Source of the DNA: an uncultured Dorea sp.
GTDB lineage: Bacteria > Bacillota_A > Clostridia > Lachnospirales > Lachnospiraceae
Direction of reading: 5' to 3'
NCBI GenBank assembly: GCA_910579015.1
Contig: CAJTRO010000001.1
Coordinates: forward strand, 104,080 to 156,108
DNA length: 52,029 nt
In this document: positions 35,375-44,190 of the stretch, in pieces
How the letters are laid out: every line of letters begins with the position of its first letter
How positions within the stretch are numbered: position 1 is the stretch's first letter
Translations under genes and position numbers: made by a program
Notes under the pieces: generated by a model
Told to the model about the DNA's origin: nothing
The model's input: the letters and a program-made list of their open reading frames with translations, nothing else
Database searches by the model: none

Positions 35375-35635
35375 TCAAAATAAAAGGGACCGAAAAGCTC
35401 GGCGGTACCACCCTAGTTAACTGCAATCCTTCCGCAGTTCTCTCTTATCGCCATTAACGCTGACGTCACGCTGCACTTTCACACAGCGGCTCCAAGGCAG
35501 GTTCATCATGTGCCAATCCAAGAATCTCTCAGCCAGTGGATTCTCTCTCTGTGGGACCTCTCCTGTGATTACTATTCCTCTTCACAGCCCGCCCCGCCTT
35601 CCGCAACCATCATTGCCGGCGGGTTATTAAGTTTG
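35375..35635 (-). promoter_or_regulatory. T-box riboswitch, proline specific
   Basis: On the minus strand the conserved T-box AGGGTGGTACCGC lies at 35402-35414. The Stem I elements GAGAGATT and GAACCTGCCTTGGAGC are upstream, and a hairpin with CCCTTTTATTTT follows. In the specifier loop the triplet CCT (35499-35501, in GAACCTGCC) is a proline codon, matching the downstream proS. Uncharged tRNA-Pro would stabilise the antiterminator. This leader accounts for most of the 483-base gap between proS and the next gene. Confidence 0.92.
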
Positions 35636-35673
35636 AATGTTATTCTAAAGGATACAGAGAATTTTGTCAAGGG

Positions 35674-36429
35674 TTATTTTCCCCAGAACATATCCGAAAC
35701 CGCTTCTGAACACTTCTTTGCCATACTGGCGGCCAGGCGCTCCTTCACCGCGCCGGCATACAGTTCCATATTCCGCTTATACTCTTCGGAAATACCTTCA
35801 AACAAGACCTCTTCCGGTCCGGCGGTGTTCTCCGTATAGCCAAGCAGGAAACTGAGTTCCTCATTCCACTGTGCGGCCTGTCCGGCATACCCGAGACTGT
35901 TCCATGACCTGATCAGAGACTGCGCACCGGCGGCATAGTTAAATCTCTCCCGAAGTCCCTTTTCCTGTCCTTGCATACAATTATAAGGAACACTCATGGT
36001 TTTATACTCTCCCGGCATAAAATGCTGCAACGCTTCTAACTCAAGAGTACTTGTATTGTATGGATCAATCTGCTTCACATCAATCTTTTCTTCAAAATAT
36101 ATCCCGTTTTCATCCACACCTCTTGCGACCACCACCGGACGTTCTTCGGTCGATTCGGCCGCATGGTAAAGATGGTATCCACACTTGCTCACGCCATGAT
36201 GAGCGGAAAGCAGGCCGTCCTCTTTTACCGCATATCTGGCTGGTATGCTCTTCGTCATCTCAGCCCAGGTAATGTCTTTTCCAACATATGTCCCGCAAAA
36301 ATCAGCCTTACTATCCGTCATCCGGGTTCGAAATGTATCCTCCGAGCTGCACTTTCTGCTTCCATTCACAGGCCGGCCTCCAAACCTGCCCCCAGTCAGG
36401 AAATAATTGTCATAAGAAATACTTGTCAT
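35674..36429 (-). CDS. Hypothetical protein, 251 residues
   Basis: I do not recognise this protein. It is soluble, without signal peptide or membrane helix. It has a glycine-rich N-terminus (FLTGGRFGGRPVNG), a central region with KIDVKQIDPYNTSTLELEAL, and a helical C-terminus (SEEYKRNMELYAGAVKERLA). ATG 36429 is preceded by AAGGAG. It stands alone, just upstream of the proS T-box on the same strand. Confidence 0.7.
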   Translation of the reverse strand: MTSISYDNYFLTGGRFGGRPVNGSRKCSSEDTFRTRMTDSKADFCGTYVGKDITWAEMTKSIPARYAVKEDGLLSAHHGVSKCGYHLYHAAESTEERPVVVARGVDENGIYFEEKIDVKQIDPYNTSTLELEALQHFMPGEYKTMSVPYNCMQGQEKGLRERFNYAAGAQSLIRSWNSLGYAGQAAQWNEELSFLLGYTENTAGPEEVLFEGISEEYKRNMELYAGAVKERLAASMAKKCSEAVSDMFWGK

Positions 36430-36544
36430 CTCAACGTCTCCTTACATAGATAAATATGAATGAATACTCTTAACATATATGATATTATAAAAATAAAATA
36501 TTTCAACCGCATTCTCTTATCTAAAATATCTTTGTAACTTCTAT

Positions 36545-36573
36545 TTGCATATTTCCCCGTACTGTGCTTAAAT
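36545..36573 (+). promoter_or_regulatory. Promoter of the RluA-like gene
   Basis: TTGCAT (36545-36550), a 17-base spacer and TTAAAT (36568-36573), 50 bases before ATG 36623. Confidence 0.5.
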
Positions 36574-36622
36574 GATAAAGAATCATTCCTAAAATCATCC
36601 CAACATAAAGGAGATCTTAAAA

Positions 36623-37306
36623 ATGCTGATAAATGCTTTAGAAATACTATATGAAGACGCCCATATCCTGGTATGTATAAAACCGCACGGAATCGCAACC
36701 CAGAGCAGGCGGATCGGCCAGCCCGACATGGTAAACCTCCTCAAAAACCATATCCACAAGACTGACCGCACCAAAGGGGAACCCTATCTCGCGGTCATCC
36801 ACCGCTTAGACCAGCCCGTAACCGGAATCCTGGTCTTCGCCAAGACGCCCTTCGCGGCAAGGGAACTGAACCGCCAGCTTACCAGCCAGGGCTTTGGCAA
36901 ATACTACCGCGCCCTCGTTGAAGGCCGTCCGCCAAAGCCGTCCGATACCCTGGAGCATTACATCACGAAGGATCCCCGCACGAACCTTGCCCGGATCTGC
37001 TCTTCGTCCGCCAAAGATGCAAAACTGGCAAGGCTTTGGTACACCACCGTCCCCGCTGACAGCCGTTACTACTGCGGTGAATACCTGGCCCGGACAGATA
37101 TTACCGAATTAGAGATCAAACTGGACACCGGGCGCCGCCACCAGATCCGCGTACAGCTCGCCCACATCGGCTGTCCCATCATCGGCGACACCAAGTACAA
37201 CCCGAACAGCCCGTCCTCTCCCGCCTGGCAGACCATCTGCTTATGCGCCTTCCGGCTCTCCTTCCACCATCCCAAAACCCGCAAGCTCCTCTCCTTCCAC
37301 CTGTGA
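36623..37306 (+). CDS. RluA-family RNA pseudouridine synthase
   Basis: A 227-residue enzyme converting uridine to pseudouridine in rRNA or tRNA. It has the family motif AVIHRLDQPVTGILVFAKT with the catalytic Asp in HRLD, the later KYYRALVEG, and the C-terminal GRRHQIRVQLAHIGCPIIGD. No S4 domain is present, so it is of the short RluA/TruC-like type. The target site cannot be told from sequence. AAGGAG lies upstream of the ATG. Confidence 0.92.
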   Translation: MLINALEILYEDAHILVCIKPHGIATQSRRIGQPDMVNLLKNHIHKTDRTKGEPYLAVIHRLDQPVTGILVFAKTPFAARELNRQLTSQGFGKYYRALVEGRPPKPSDTLEHYITKDPRTNLARICSSSAKDAKLARLWYTTVPADSRYYCGEYLARTDITELEIKLDTGRRHQIRVQLAHIGCPIIGDTKYNPNSPSSPAWQTICLCAFRLSFHHPKTRKLLSFHL

Positions 37307-37334
37307 GATCGATGCCTTACAGGCGGAGCAAGTA

Positions 37335-37364
37335 CCAAAAAAAGAGGGCGCTTACTCGCCCTCT
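37335..37364 (-). terminator. spoVG intrinsic terminator
   Basis: On the minus strand AGAGGGCG and CGCCCTCT (arms 37357-37364 and 37343-37350) pair around a 6-base loop that includes the spoVG stop codon, followed by seven T. Strong intrinsic terminator. Confidence 0.85.
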
Positions 37365-37621
37365 TCCTCTAATGCTTCTTCGTATTTCTCCAGGATTATA
37401 CTCTGTATGCGCTCTCTTGTACCAGAGTTGATCGGATGTGCTATATCTCGATACTCTCCGTCCAATGCTTTCTTGCTTGGCATAGCGATAAAGAGTCCCT
37501 TTTCACCCTCGATGACCTTTATATCGTGTACCACAAACTCCTCGTCCATCGTAATGGATACTACCGCTTTAAGTTTGCCTTCTTTGGCCACCTTTCGCAC
37601 GCGTACATCTGTAATCTGCAT
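37352..37621 (-). CDS. spoVG: SpoVG regulator
   Basis: An 89-residue conserved RNA/DNA-binding regulator (MQITDVRVRKVAKEGKLKAV, FVVHDIKVIEGEKGLFIAMP, DIAHPINSGTRERIQ). In B. subtilis it affects asymmetric septation; in other Firmicutes it is a broad regulator. AGAAGGG precedes ATG 37621. Its leader contains a perfect GCCAGTGC-TGCC-GCACTGGC hairpin (37664-37683). The rest of the 200-base gap to glgD shows nothing recognisable. Confidence 0.95.
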   Translation of the reverse strand: MQITDVRVRKVAKEGKLKAVVSITMDEEFVVHDIKVIEGEKGLFIAMPSKKALDGEYRDIAHPINSGTRERIQSIILEKYEEALEEEGE

Positions 37622-37821
37622 TTCCCTTCTTGCCCCTTTCTTCCTGCGAAACTCTCCGAGGCGGCCAGTGCTGCCGCACTGGCTAAGCGTTGACTCGGCA
37701 CATCATTGCATTATTATCATCGAGCATCATTATATCAAGTTTAACGCAACGAATACCCGCTTCCCGCATTCATGCTCCCTTCTATGAATCCACGATGTCC
37801 CGGCCAGTTTCTTGCATCGCA

Positions 37822-38940
37822 CTATAGTGCATACCTTTCGTTCTTTTCTACGACTACTTTTACACCATTCGCTCCGACATGGCGCGTATTCGCCCTGATC
37901 GTATCCCTGCTCTCTACAATGCAATTCTCGATATACGTATTATCCCCAAGGTAAACATCGTTCAGAATAACCGAGTTCTTGATCACACAATTATTCCCGA
38001 CGAACGTCTTCTTGAAGAGAATAGAATTCTCCACTGTACCGTTAATAATGCTGCCGCTCCCTACAAGACTGTTCTTAACAATAGCTCCGGGATTGTACTT
38101 CGCAGGCGGAAAATCGCTCACCTTCGAATAAACCTCCGGATCTTCACGGAAGAAGTAATTCCTCACTTCCGGTTTCAGAAAATCCATATTCGTCCGGTAA
38201 TATGCATCCACCGTTGAAATGTTGCTCCAGTAATCCTTTATCTCATAACCGTACATCCTCTTCAGATTTTTATATCTGATCAGAATATCCGTTACGAAAT
38301 CATGTCTTTCTTCTTCTGCACAGTGTTCGATCAGGTCGATCAGAAGCCTTCTCCTGATCACATAAATCCCTGCCGATATCATATTCGAGGTGGCCAGCAT
38401 CGGCTTCTCCTCGAAGTCTTCCACGCGCATCTCTCCATTCAGCTTCAAAGTACCGAATCTGCTGGCATCCTCATCTGCCTCAAGCTTCTTGCAGACCACC
38501 GTAACATCTGCCTTCTTCTCGATGTGATATTCCAGCACTTTATTATAATCCATCTTATATACGGCGTCTCCCGAGGTTATGATCACATATGGCTCATGAC
38601 ACTTCCTCAGAAAATCCAGGTTCTGAAAGATCGCATCTGCCGTTCCCCGATACCAATAGCCGTTGTCCGCCGTTATCGTCGGGGTAAATACATACAATCC
38701 CCCCTGCTTCCTTCCGAAATCCCACCACTTGGAGGAATTCAGATGTTCATTCAGTGAACGTGCATTGTACTGCGTCAGCACCGCGACCTTCTGAATATGT
38801 GAATTCGACATATTACTCAACGCAAAATCTATCGCCCTGTAGCTTCCGGCAATCGGCATGGCCGCGATCGCCCGCCTCTGGGTAAGCTCACGCATCTTAT
38901 GGCTGTTGCCGCCCGCTAAAATAATACCTACTGCTCTCAT
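37822..38940 (-). CDS. glgD: Glucose-1-phosphate adenylyltransferase, GlgD subunit
   Basis: A 372-residue GlgC paralogue with a nucleotidyltransferase domain (RAVGIILAGGNSHKMREL in place of the GGQGSRL loop) and a C-terminal left-handed beta helix (VGSGSIINGTVENSILF). In Firmicutes GlgD pairs with GlgC and raises ADP-glucose synthesis for glycogen. The altered N-terminal loop suggests a mainly regulatory subunit. It overlaps glgC by ATGA (38937-38940). Confidence 0.93.
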   Translation of the reverse strand: MRAVGIILAGGNSHKMRELTQRRAIAAMPIAGSYRAIDFALSNMSNSHIQKVAVLTQYNARSLNEHLNSSKWWDFGRKQGGLYVFTPTITADNGYWYRGTADAIFQNLDFLRKCHEPYVIITSGDAVYKMDYNKVLEYHIEKKADVTVVCKKLEADEDASRFGTLKLNGEMRVEDFEEKPMLATSNMISAGIYVIRRRLLIDLIEHCAEEERHDFVTDILIRYKNLKRMYGYEIKDYWSNISTVDAYYRTNMDFLKPEVRNYFFREDPEVYSKVSDFPPAKYNPGAIVKNSLVGSGSIINGTVENSILFKKTFVGNNCVIKNSVILNDVYLGDNTYIENCIVESRDTIRANTRHVGANGVKVVVEKNERYAL

Positions 38941-40211
38941 ACTCGTCCACCTGCCTTTATCAAAGTCTCTCCACTCTCCAGTACGCCGTTCGGATAGTCC
39001 TCTCCTACAGTCACACCGCTGATGGCAGTATTCTTCCCAACCTGTACTCCGTCCGGGATCACTGAATTCTCCCCGACCGTAACAAGGCCAAAGGAATAGA
39101 TCGCCGGCTTCTGCTTATTCGGCACGTCACTGCCGATCCCAAACGTCACATGATCTCCGATCCTGCAATTCTCCGCAACGATTGATTTATCCAGAACGCA
39201 TCCCTTACCGATGTGGACGTCCTTCATGATGATAGAATCCCTGACCACCGTGCCTTCCTCGATCGTTACGCCGGAGCCGATCACACAGTTGTGTATCTCC
39301 CCGCAGATCTCCGATCCGTTACCGATGATGCTCCTGTCTACAACAGCCTGTCCGGAAACATACTGTGGCGGCAGGATCCCGCTGTTGGTATAGATCTTCC
39401 AGTATTCTTCATACAGATTGAACTCCGGGATAATATCTATAAGCTCCATATTCGCTTCCCAGTAAGAGCCCAGTGTTCCCACATCCTTCCAGTACCCGTT
39501 GTACTCGTATGCGAACAGCCTCTGTCCCTTCTCATGGCAATATGGAATGATATGCTTGCCAAAATCACATCCCGGCACGTCCTCAAGCGCGACCAGCGCC
39601 TCTTTGAGCACCTTCCAGCTGAAAATATAGATTCCCATGGACGCCAGATTGCTCTTAGGCTCCGGCGGTTTCTCCTGGAACTCTGTAATCTTGCCTCCGT
39701 TGTCTGTGACAACGATGCCGAACCGGCTTGCCTCCTCCTTCGGCACCGGCATGGCGGCAATTGTAACGTCTGCCTGATTCTCTTTATGGTAATCCAGCAT
39801 AACCTCATAATCCATCTTATAGATATGGTCGCCTGACAGAATCAGCACGTAATCCGGATTAAAGGTTTCCATATAATCCAGATTCTGATAGATTGCATTG
39901 GCCGTACCTGTATACCACTCGCTGCTGCTGCTTTTCTCATATGGCGGAAGAATCGTAACTCCACCGAAATTACGATCCAGATCCCATGGAATACCGATTC
40001 CAATATGTGTATTCAATCGTAATGGCTGATATTGCGTTAGCACTCCGACAGTATCAATTCCTGAGTTAATGCAGTTGCTGAGCGGGAAATCAATGATCCT
40101 GTACTTACCTCCAAAAGCAACGGCTGGCTTGGCCACTTTTGCTGTGAGAACTCCAAGTCTGCTTCCCTGGCCGCCCGCCAGCAGCATTGCTATCATCTCT
40201 TTTTTTCTCAT
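38937..40211 (-). CDS. glgC: Glucose-1-phosphate adenylyltransferase, GlgC subunit
   Basis: A 424-residue enzyme making ADP-glucose from ATP and glucose-1-phosphate, the first committed step of glycogen synthesis. It has AMLLAGGQGSRLGVLT, KPAVAFGGKYRIIDFPLSNC, EWYTGTANAIYQN and the C-terminal beta helix. The frame opens at 40274, but ATG 40211 after AAGGGGTGATG is the start. Other glycogen genes (glgA, glgB, glgP) are not in the window. Confidence 0.95.
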   Translation of the reverse strand: MRKKEMIAMLLAGGQGSRLGVLTAKVAKPAVAFGGKYRIIDFPLSNCINSGIDTVGVLTQYQPLRLNTHIGIGIPWDLDRNFGGVTILPPYEKSSSSEWYTGTANAIYQNLDYMETFNPDYVLILSGDHIYKMDYEVMLDYHKENQADVTIAAMPVPKEEASRFGIVVTDNGGKITEFQEKPPEPKSNLASMGIYIFSWKVLKEALVALEDVPGCDFGKHIIPYCHEKGQRLFAYEYNGYWKDVGTLGSYWEANMELIDIIPEFNLYEEYWKIYTNSGILPPQYVSGQAVVDRSIIGNGSEICGEIHNCVIGSGVTIEEGTVVRDSIIMKDVHIGKGCVLDKSIVAENCRIGDHVTFGIGSDVPNKQKPAIYSFGLVTVGENSVIPDGVQVGKNTAISGVTVGEDYPNGVLESGETLIKAGGRV

Positions 40212-40242
40212 GTCATCACCCCTTCTCAGTAAATTATAATCT

Positions 40243-40271
40243 ATTATACCACAGTTTTTCCATATAGTGAA
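40243..40271 (-). promoter_or_regulatory. glgCD promoter
   Basis: On the minus strand TTCACT (40266-40271), a 17-base spacer and TATAAT (40243-40248), 32 bases before the glgC ATG. Confidence 0.6.
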
Positions 40272-40336
40272 CAATATTTACAACAAAATTAAATATTACG
40301 TTAATATTTTATTAAAATATAACAAAAAAATTCGTC

Positions 40337-40365
40337 TTGGATTTTTTACCATATATGTATATAAT
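40337..40365 (+). promoter_or_regulatory. murC promoter
   Basis: TTGGAT (40337-40342), a 17-base spacer and a perfect TATAAT (40360-40365), 49 bases before the murC ATG. Confidence 0.7.
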
Positions 40366-40413
40366 AATATGAAAGGAAAACTATTATTATGACTATTTTT
40401 AAGGAAGGTACTT

Positions 40414-41793
40414 ATGTATAAAATTAATTTCAAACAACCTGTACATGTTCATTTCATCGGTATCGGCGGTATCAGCATGAGCGGCCTTGCCGAGATCCTG
40501 TTAAAGGAAGGCTTCCGGATCTCAGGCTCCGACAACAAAGAATCCGCTCTGACCATACATCTTAAGAATATGGGCGCCGATATATTCTATGGCCAGAAGG
40601 CTTCTAATATTATTGCCGGAATCGACGTCGTAGTATACACGGCGGCGATCCATCCTGACAATGACGAATATCAGGAGGCCGTAAGGCAGGAACTTCCTAT
40701 GCTGAGCCGCGCAGAGCTCCTTGGACAGCTGATGACGAATTATGACACATCCGTTGCCGTTGCAGGCACTCACGGAAAGACGACGACGACTTCCATGCTT
40801 TCCCATATCCTTCTTGCGGGAAAGAAGGATCCCACCATATCCGTGGGCGGCATCCTCAAGGCGATCGGCGGCAACATCCGTGTCGGCGGTTCCGGTGTAT
40901 TTGTCACAGAAGCCTGTGAATACACCAACAGCTTCCTGCATTTCTTCCCGACGATCGGCATCATCCTGAATATTGATGCAGATCATCTGGACTTTTTTAA
41001 GGACCTTGACGATATCAGAAATTCCTTCCACAGATTCGCTATGCTTCTGCCCAAGGACGGAACCCTGATCATCAACGGTTCTGTTCCGAACCTTTCAGGC
41101 ATTACGGACGGACTTGCCTGCCGAATCATCACCTACGGAGATGAGCGTTCCATGGATTATTGTGCCAGTGATATCTCATATGATGAATTGGGGGCCGCAT
41201 CCTTTGACCTGATAAAGCACGGAACCTTTGTCGACAGGGTTTCCCTGTCTGTCAGCGGTGAGCATAATGTGTCCAATGCATTGGCCGCCATCGCGGCCGC
41301 CGATCTTCTGGATGTAGAGCTCTCCGATACAAAAGCGGGACTTAAGGATTTCCACGGAACCGACCGTCGTTTCGAATATAAAGGCGAGGTGAACGGCATT
41401 ACCGTGATCGACGACTATGCGCACCACCCCACGGAGATCCGGGCCTCCTTAGCGGCCGCCCGCAATTACCCCCACAGGGAAGTATGGTGCATCTTCCAGC
41501 CCCACACCTATACCCGGACGAAGGCTTTATTCGACGAGTTTGTAGATTCTCTTTCCACTGCCGGCCACCTCATCCTTGCTGATATCTATGCCGCCCGCGA
41601 GACGGATACTCTCGGCATTTCCTCAAAGGATCTGGCCGACGCCCTGAAAGAGAAGGGATGCGACGCATACTATTTCCCTTCCTTTGAAGAGATCGAGGAT
41701 TTCTGCATGGAAAAATGCCAAAAAGGGGACTTGTTGATAACTATGGGCGCCGGAGACGTTGTAAATATTGGAGAAGCGCTTCTAAAGCGCTAG
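40414..41793 (+). CDS. murC: UDP-N-acetylmuramate--L-alanine ligase
   Basis: A 459-residue cytoplasmic Mur ligase adding L-Ala to UDP-MurNAc in peptidoglycan synthesis. It shows VHFIGIGGISMSGLAEILL at the N-terminus, the ATP loop GTHGKTTTTSML, CEYTNSFLHF, and the C-terminal VIDDYAHHPTEIRASL. It is apparently monocistronic: the DnaA-box cluster and a new promoter region follow directly after its stop. Confidence 0.96.
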   Translation: MYKINFKQPVHVHFIGIGGISMSGLAEILLKEGFRISGSDNKESALTIHLKNMGADIFYGQKASNIIAGIDVVVYTAAIHPDNDEYQEAVRQELPMLSRAELLGQLMTNYDTSVAVAGTHGKTTTTSMLSHILLAGKKDPTISVGGILKAIGGNIRVGGSGVFVTEACEYTNSFLHFFPTIGIILNIDADHLDFFKDLDDIRNSFHRFAMLLPKDGTLIINGSVPNLSGITDGLACRIITYGDERSMDYCASDISYDELGAASFDLIKHGTFVDRVSLSVSGEHNVSNALAAIAAADLLDVELSDTKAGLKDFHGTDRRFEYKGEVNGITVIDDYAHHPTEIRASLAAARNYPHREVWCIFQPHTYTRTKALFDEFVDSLSTAGHLILADIYAARETDTLGISSKDLADALKEKGCDAYYFPSFEEIEDFCMEKCQKGDLLITMGAGDVVNIGEALLKR

Positions 41794-41825
41794 TTATCCA
41801 CATTTTCCACAGGATTTTATCCACA
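41794..41825 (+). promoter_or_regulatory. DnaA-box cluster upstream of dnaD-dnaI
   Basis: Two perfect DnaA boxes, TTATCCACA at 41794-41802 and 41817-41825, flank a near box TTTTCCACA at 41803-41811. All three are on the plus strand, directly after the murC stop and about 95 bases before the helicase-loader operon. TATAAT at 41878-41883 is the likely -10 downstream. DnaA probably regulates this operon. It does not look like oriC, because dnaA, dnaN and an AT-rich unwinding region are absent. Confidence 0.8.
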
Positions 41826-41920
41826 AAAAACCTGATTTTTGATGCAAAAACTTCTTTTTTGCCTGTCCTTCTAGTGCTATAATATCCCTACGAGAAATCG
41901 CTGAGGATGGGGACAATAAT

Positions 41921-43132
41921 ATGACAAAATTAACTTTGACGAATCGTGCACAGGACACCACTGTGCTTGAGAATGAATTTATAGACCGTTATATGGTCAA
42001 AGCCAACGGGGAATATGTGAAGATTTATCTTCTTCTTTTACGGCATCTTAACAGACCGGAGGGGATTCTGACTATCCCTGAGATGGCTGATATCCTGGAA
42101 TGTACGGAGAATGATATCAGGCGCGCCTTGAAGTACTGGAAACGGCAGGGGCTTCTGGATTACTGCGAGCATCCCGTATCTGAACCGCTTACCGCCAATC
42201 AGCCCGGCACCGGGACACCGTATAACGCCGGATCTGTAACCGGACTGCCTGATGCCAGGATTTCAGACGGTTCTCAGGCTTTAAAGAACAGCTCTTCTCC
42301 TGTCTCTCTTCTGCATACGAAGGACGCCGGTACGGACGGTTCTCAGGCTTCAACGAACGTCACTTCGCCCGTGTCTCTTCTGCACGCGAAGGACGCCGGC
42401 AGTTCACAGTATACACCTGCCGGGAACGATACGTCAGCCGACGTGTCTTTATCCGTCCGGCAGTACCGCAGCCGTAAAGAACGCAAGGAGTTCAAGGAGC
42501 TTCTGTTCGTTGCGGAGCAATATCTGTGTAAGACGCTCTCTTCTGCGGATATTGATAAGATTACATATTTCTACGATACACTGCATATGTCGGCCGAGCT
42601 GATTGAATATCTGATCGAATACTGCGTGGAGAACGGTCATAAAAGTATGCATTACATACAGAAGGTCGCCTTATCCTGGTGCGAGCAGAAGATCACCACT
42701 GTGGCCGCCGCCAAATCCGGCACCGTACTGTATAATAAGAACTGTTATTCCGTCCTGAATGCCTTTGGGATCAAGGGACGTGCTCCGGCCGCCGCCGAGA
42801 CGGCCTATATCAGGAAATGGAACGAGGAATACGGCTTCACTCTGGATATTATTCTGGAGGCGTGTAACCGCACCATGAACGCGATCCACCAGCCGAACTT
42901 TGAATATACTGATTCTATCCTGAAGAACTGGCTTAAGAAGAATGTCCGGCATCATAAGGATATCGAAGCGCTGGACATTGATTTTGCAAAGGAAAAGGAA
43001 CAGAAGAAGAAGGCCGTCAAACCAGCGTCTGATCTTAAGAACTCAAAGAGCACCAAAAGCAGCAAGTTCAACAATTTCACCGGACGTTCCTATGACATGG
43101 ATTCACTGGAACGCAGGCTCGTACAGCAGTAG
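41921..43132 (+). CDS. DnaD-domain replication initiation protein
   Basis: A 403-residue protein of the DnaD/DnaB family that helps DnaA open the origin and load helicase in Firmicutes. An N-terminal winged helix (YVKIYLLLLRHLNRPEGILT, then CTENDIRRALKYWKRQGLL) is followed by a long low-complexity linker (about 90-180). The first DnaD-like domain (FVAEQYLCKTLSSADIDKIT) and a C-terminal DnaD domain with YTDSILKNWLKKNV complete it. The linker contains two copies of SPVSLLHxKDAG. It is upstream of the dnaI-like gene, as is dnaB-dnaI in Bacillus. Confidence 0.9.
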   Translation: MTKLTLTNRAQDTTVLENEFIDRYMVKANGEYVKIYLLLLRHLNRPEGILTIPEMADILECTENDIRRALKYWKRQGLLDYCEHPVSEPLTANQPGTGTPYNAGSVTGLPDARISDGSQALKNSSSPVSLLHTKDAGTDGSQASTNVTSPVSLLHAKDAGSSQYTPAGNDTSADVSLSVRQYRSRKERKEFKELLFVAEQYLCKTLSSADIDKITYFYDTLHMSAELIEYLIEYCVENGHKSMHYIQKVALSWCEQKITTVAAAKSGTVLYNKNCYSVLNAFGIKGRAPAAAETAYIRKWNEEYGFTLDIILEACNRTMNAIHQPNFEYTDSILKNWLKKNVRHHKDIEALDIDFAKEKEQKKKAVKPASDLKNSKSTKSSKFNNFTGRSYDMDSLERRLVQQ

Positions 43133-43176
43133 GAGAACCGGCCGGGCAAATATAAACTAAGGAGAGATACCCGTAC

Positions 43177-44190
43177 ATGGCACTTTCTAATTCTCAATAT
43201 GACCAGATCATGCGCGCTTATGAACAGCGGCAGCTGAATAACGAATACCATTTAAGAGAGCGCTGTCAGAAAGCCTATACTCTGATTCCTGCCTTGAAGG
43301 AACTTGACCATTCCATCTCTTCACTGAGTGTCAGACAGGCCCGAAGACTGCTTGACGGCGACGATCAGGCCCTTGCCTCTCTCAGAGATGAACTGCACTC
43401 TCTGATCCATGATAAGCGTCTGTTACTTGAACAGCACGGGCTTCCTGATGACTATCTGGAGCTTCAGTACACGTGCCGGGACTGTCAGGATACCGGTTAC
43501 ATCGGGGATGAGAAGTGTCACTGCTTCAAGAAGGCTGTCATAGAGCTTCTCTACGAACAGTCCAATCTACAGGAGATCCTTGAGAAAGAGAATTTCTCTT
43601 CTTTTTCTCTTGATTATTACTCCCGCAGCCACATTGATCCGCTGACCAAGAGATCCTCCCTTGAGTCCATTCAGACGGCGCTCAAGGTCTGCCGCCGGTT
43701 TATAGATACATTTGCCAGAGATTTTCAGAATATTTTATTATACGGCGATACAGGGGTAGGTAAGACATTTCTCTCCCACTGCATCGCAAAGGAACTGATA
43801 GATACATCCTATTCTGTCGTATATTTTACTGCCGCCCAGTTATTTGACGTATTCGCAGCAAATACCTTTGGCAGGAAGGACGAACCGGATTCTCATGCCC
43901 ATGAGCATATCTATGACTGTGACCTTCTGATCGTTGACGATCTGGGAACGGAGCTTCCGAATTCCTTTACCACATCACAGTTATTCATATGTCTGAATGA
44001 ACGGATCCTCCGGCAGAGATCAACCATTATATCAACCAATCTTGCATTGGAGGATATACAATCTATTTATTCTGAGCGGACCTTCTCCCGGATCAGCAGT
44101 CATTATACGATCCTCCGTCTGACCGGCGACGATATCCGTATCCAGAAAAAATTACTAAACCTGGGAGGTACTAATGATGCTACGCCGTAA
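43177..44190 (+). CDS. DnaI/DnaC-type helicase loader ATPase
   Basis: A 337-residue AAA+ ATPase that loads the replicative helicase. The N-terminal zinc motif (YTCRDCQDTGYIGDEKCHCF) is typical of DnaI. Then come Walker A YGDTGVGKTFLSHCIAKEL, Walker B LLIVDDLGTE, sensor 1 IISTNL and a C-terminal arginine finger region (ERTFSRISSHY). AAGGAG is upstream. Its 3' end overlaps the prs start. Confidence 0.93.
   Translation: MALSNSQYDQIMRAYEQRQLNNEYHLRERCQKAYTLIPALKELDHSISSLSVRQARRLLDGDDQALASLRDELHSLIHDKRLLLEQHGLPDDYLELQYTCRDCQDTGYIGDEKCHCFKKAVIELLYEQSNLQEILEKENFSSFSLDYYSRSHIDPLTKRSSLESIQTALKVCRRFIDTFARDFQNILLYGDTGVGKTFLSHCIAKELIDTSYSVVYFTAAQLFDVFAANTFGRKDEPDSHAHEHIYDCDLLIVDDLGTELPNSFTTSQLFICLNERILRQRSTIISTNLALEDIQSIYSERTFSRISSHYTILRLTGDDIRIQKKLLNLGGTNDATP

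Noticed and set aside
41794..41825. Replication origin
   Set aside because: DnaA boxes are present, but there is no dnaA/dnaN context, no AT-rich unwinding stretch, and they sit in a normal upstream region.
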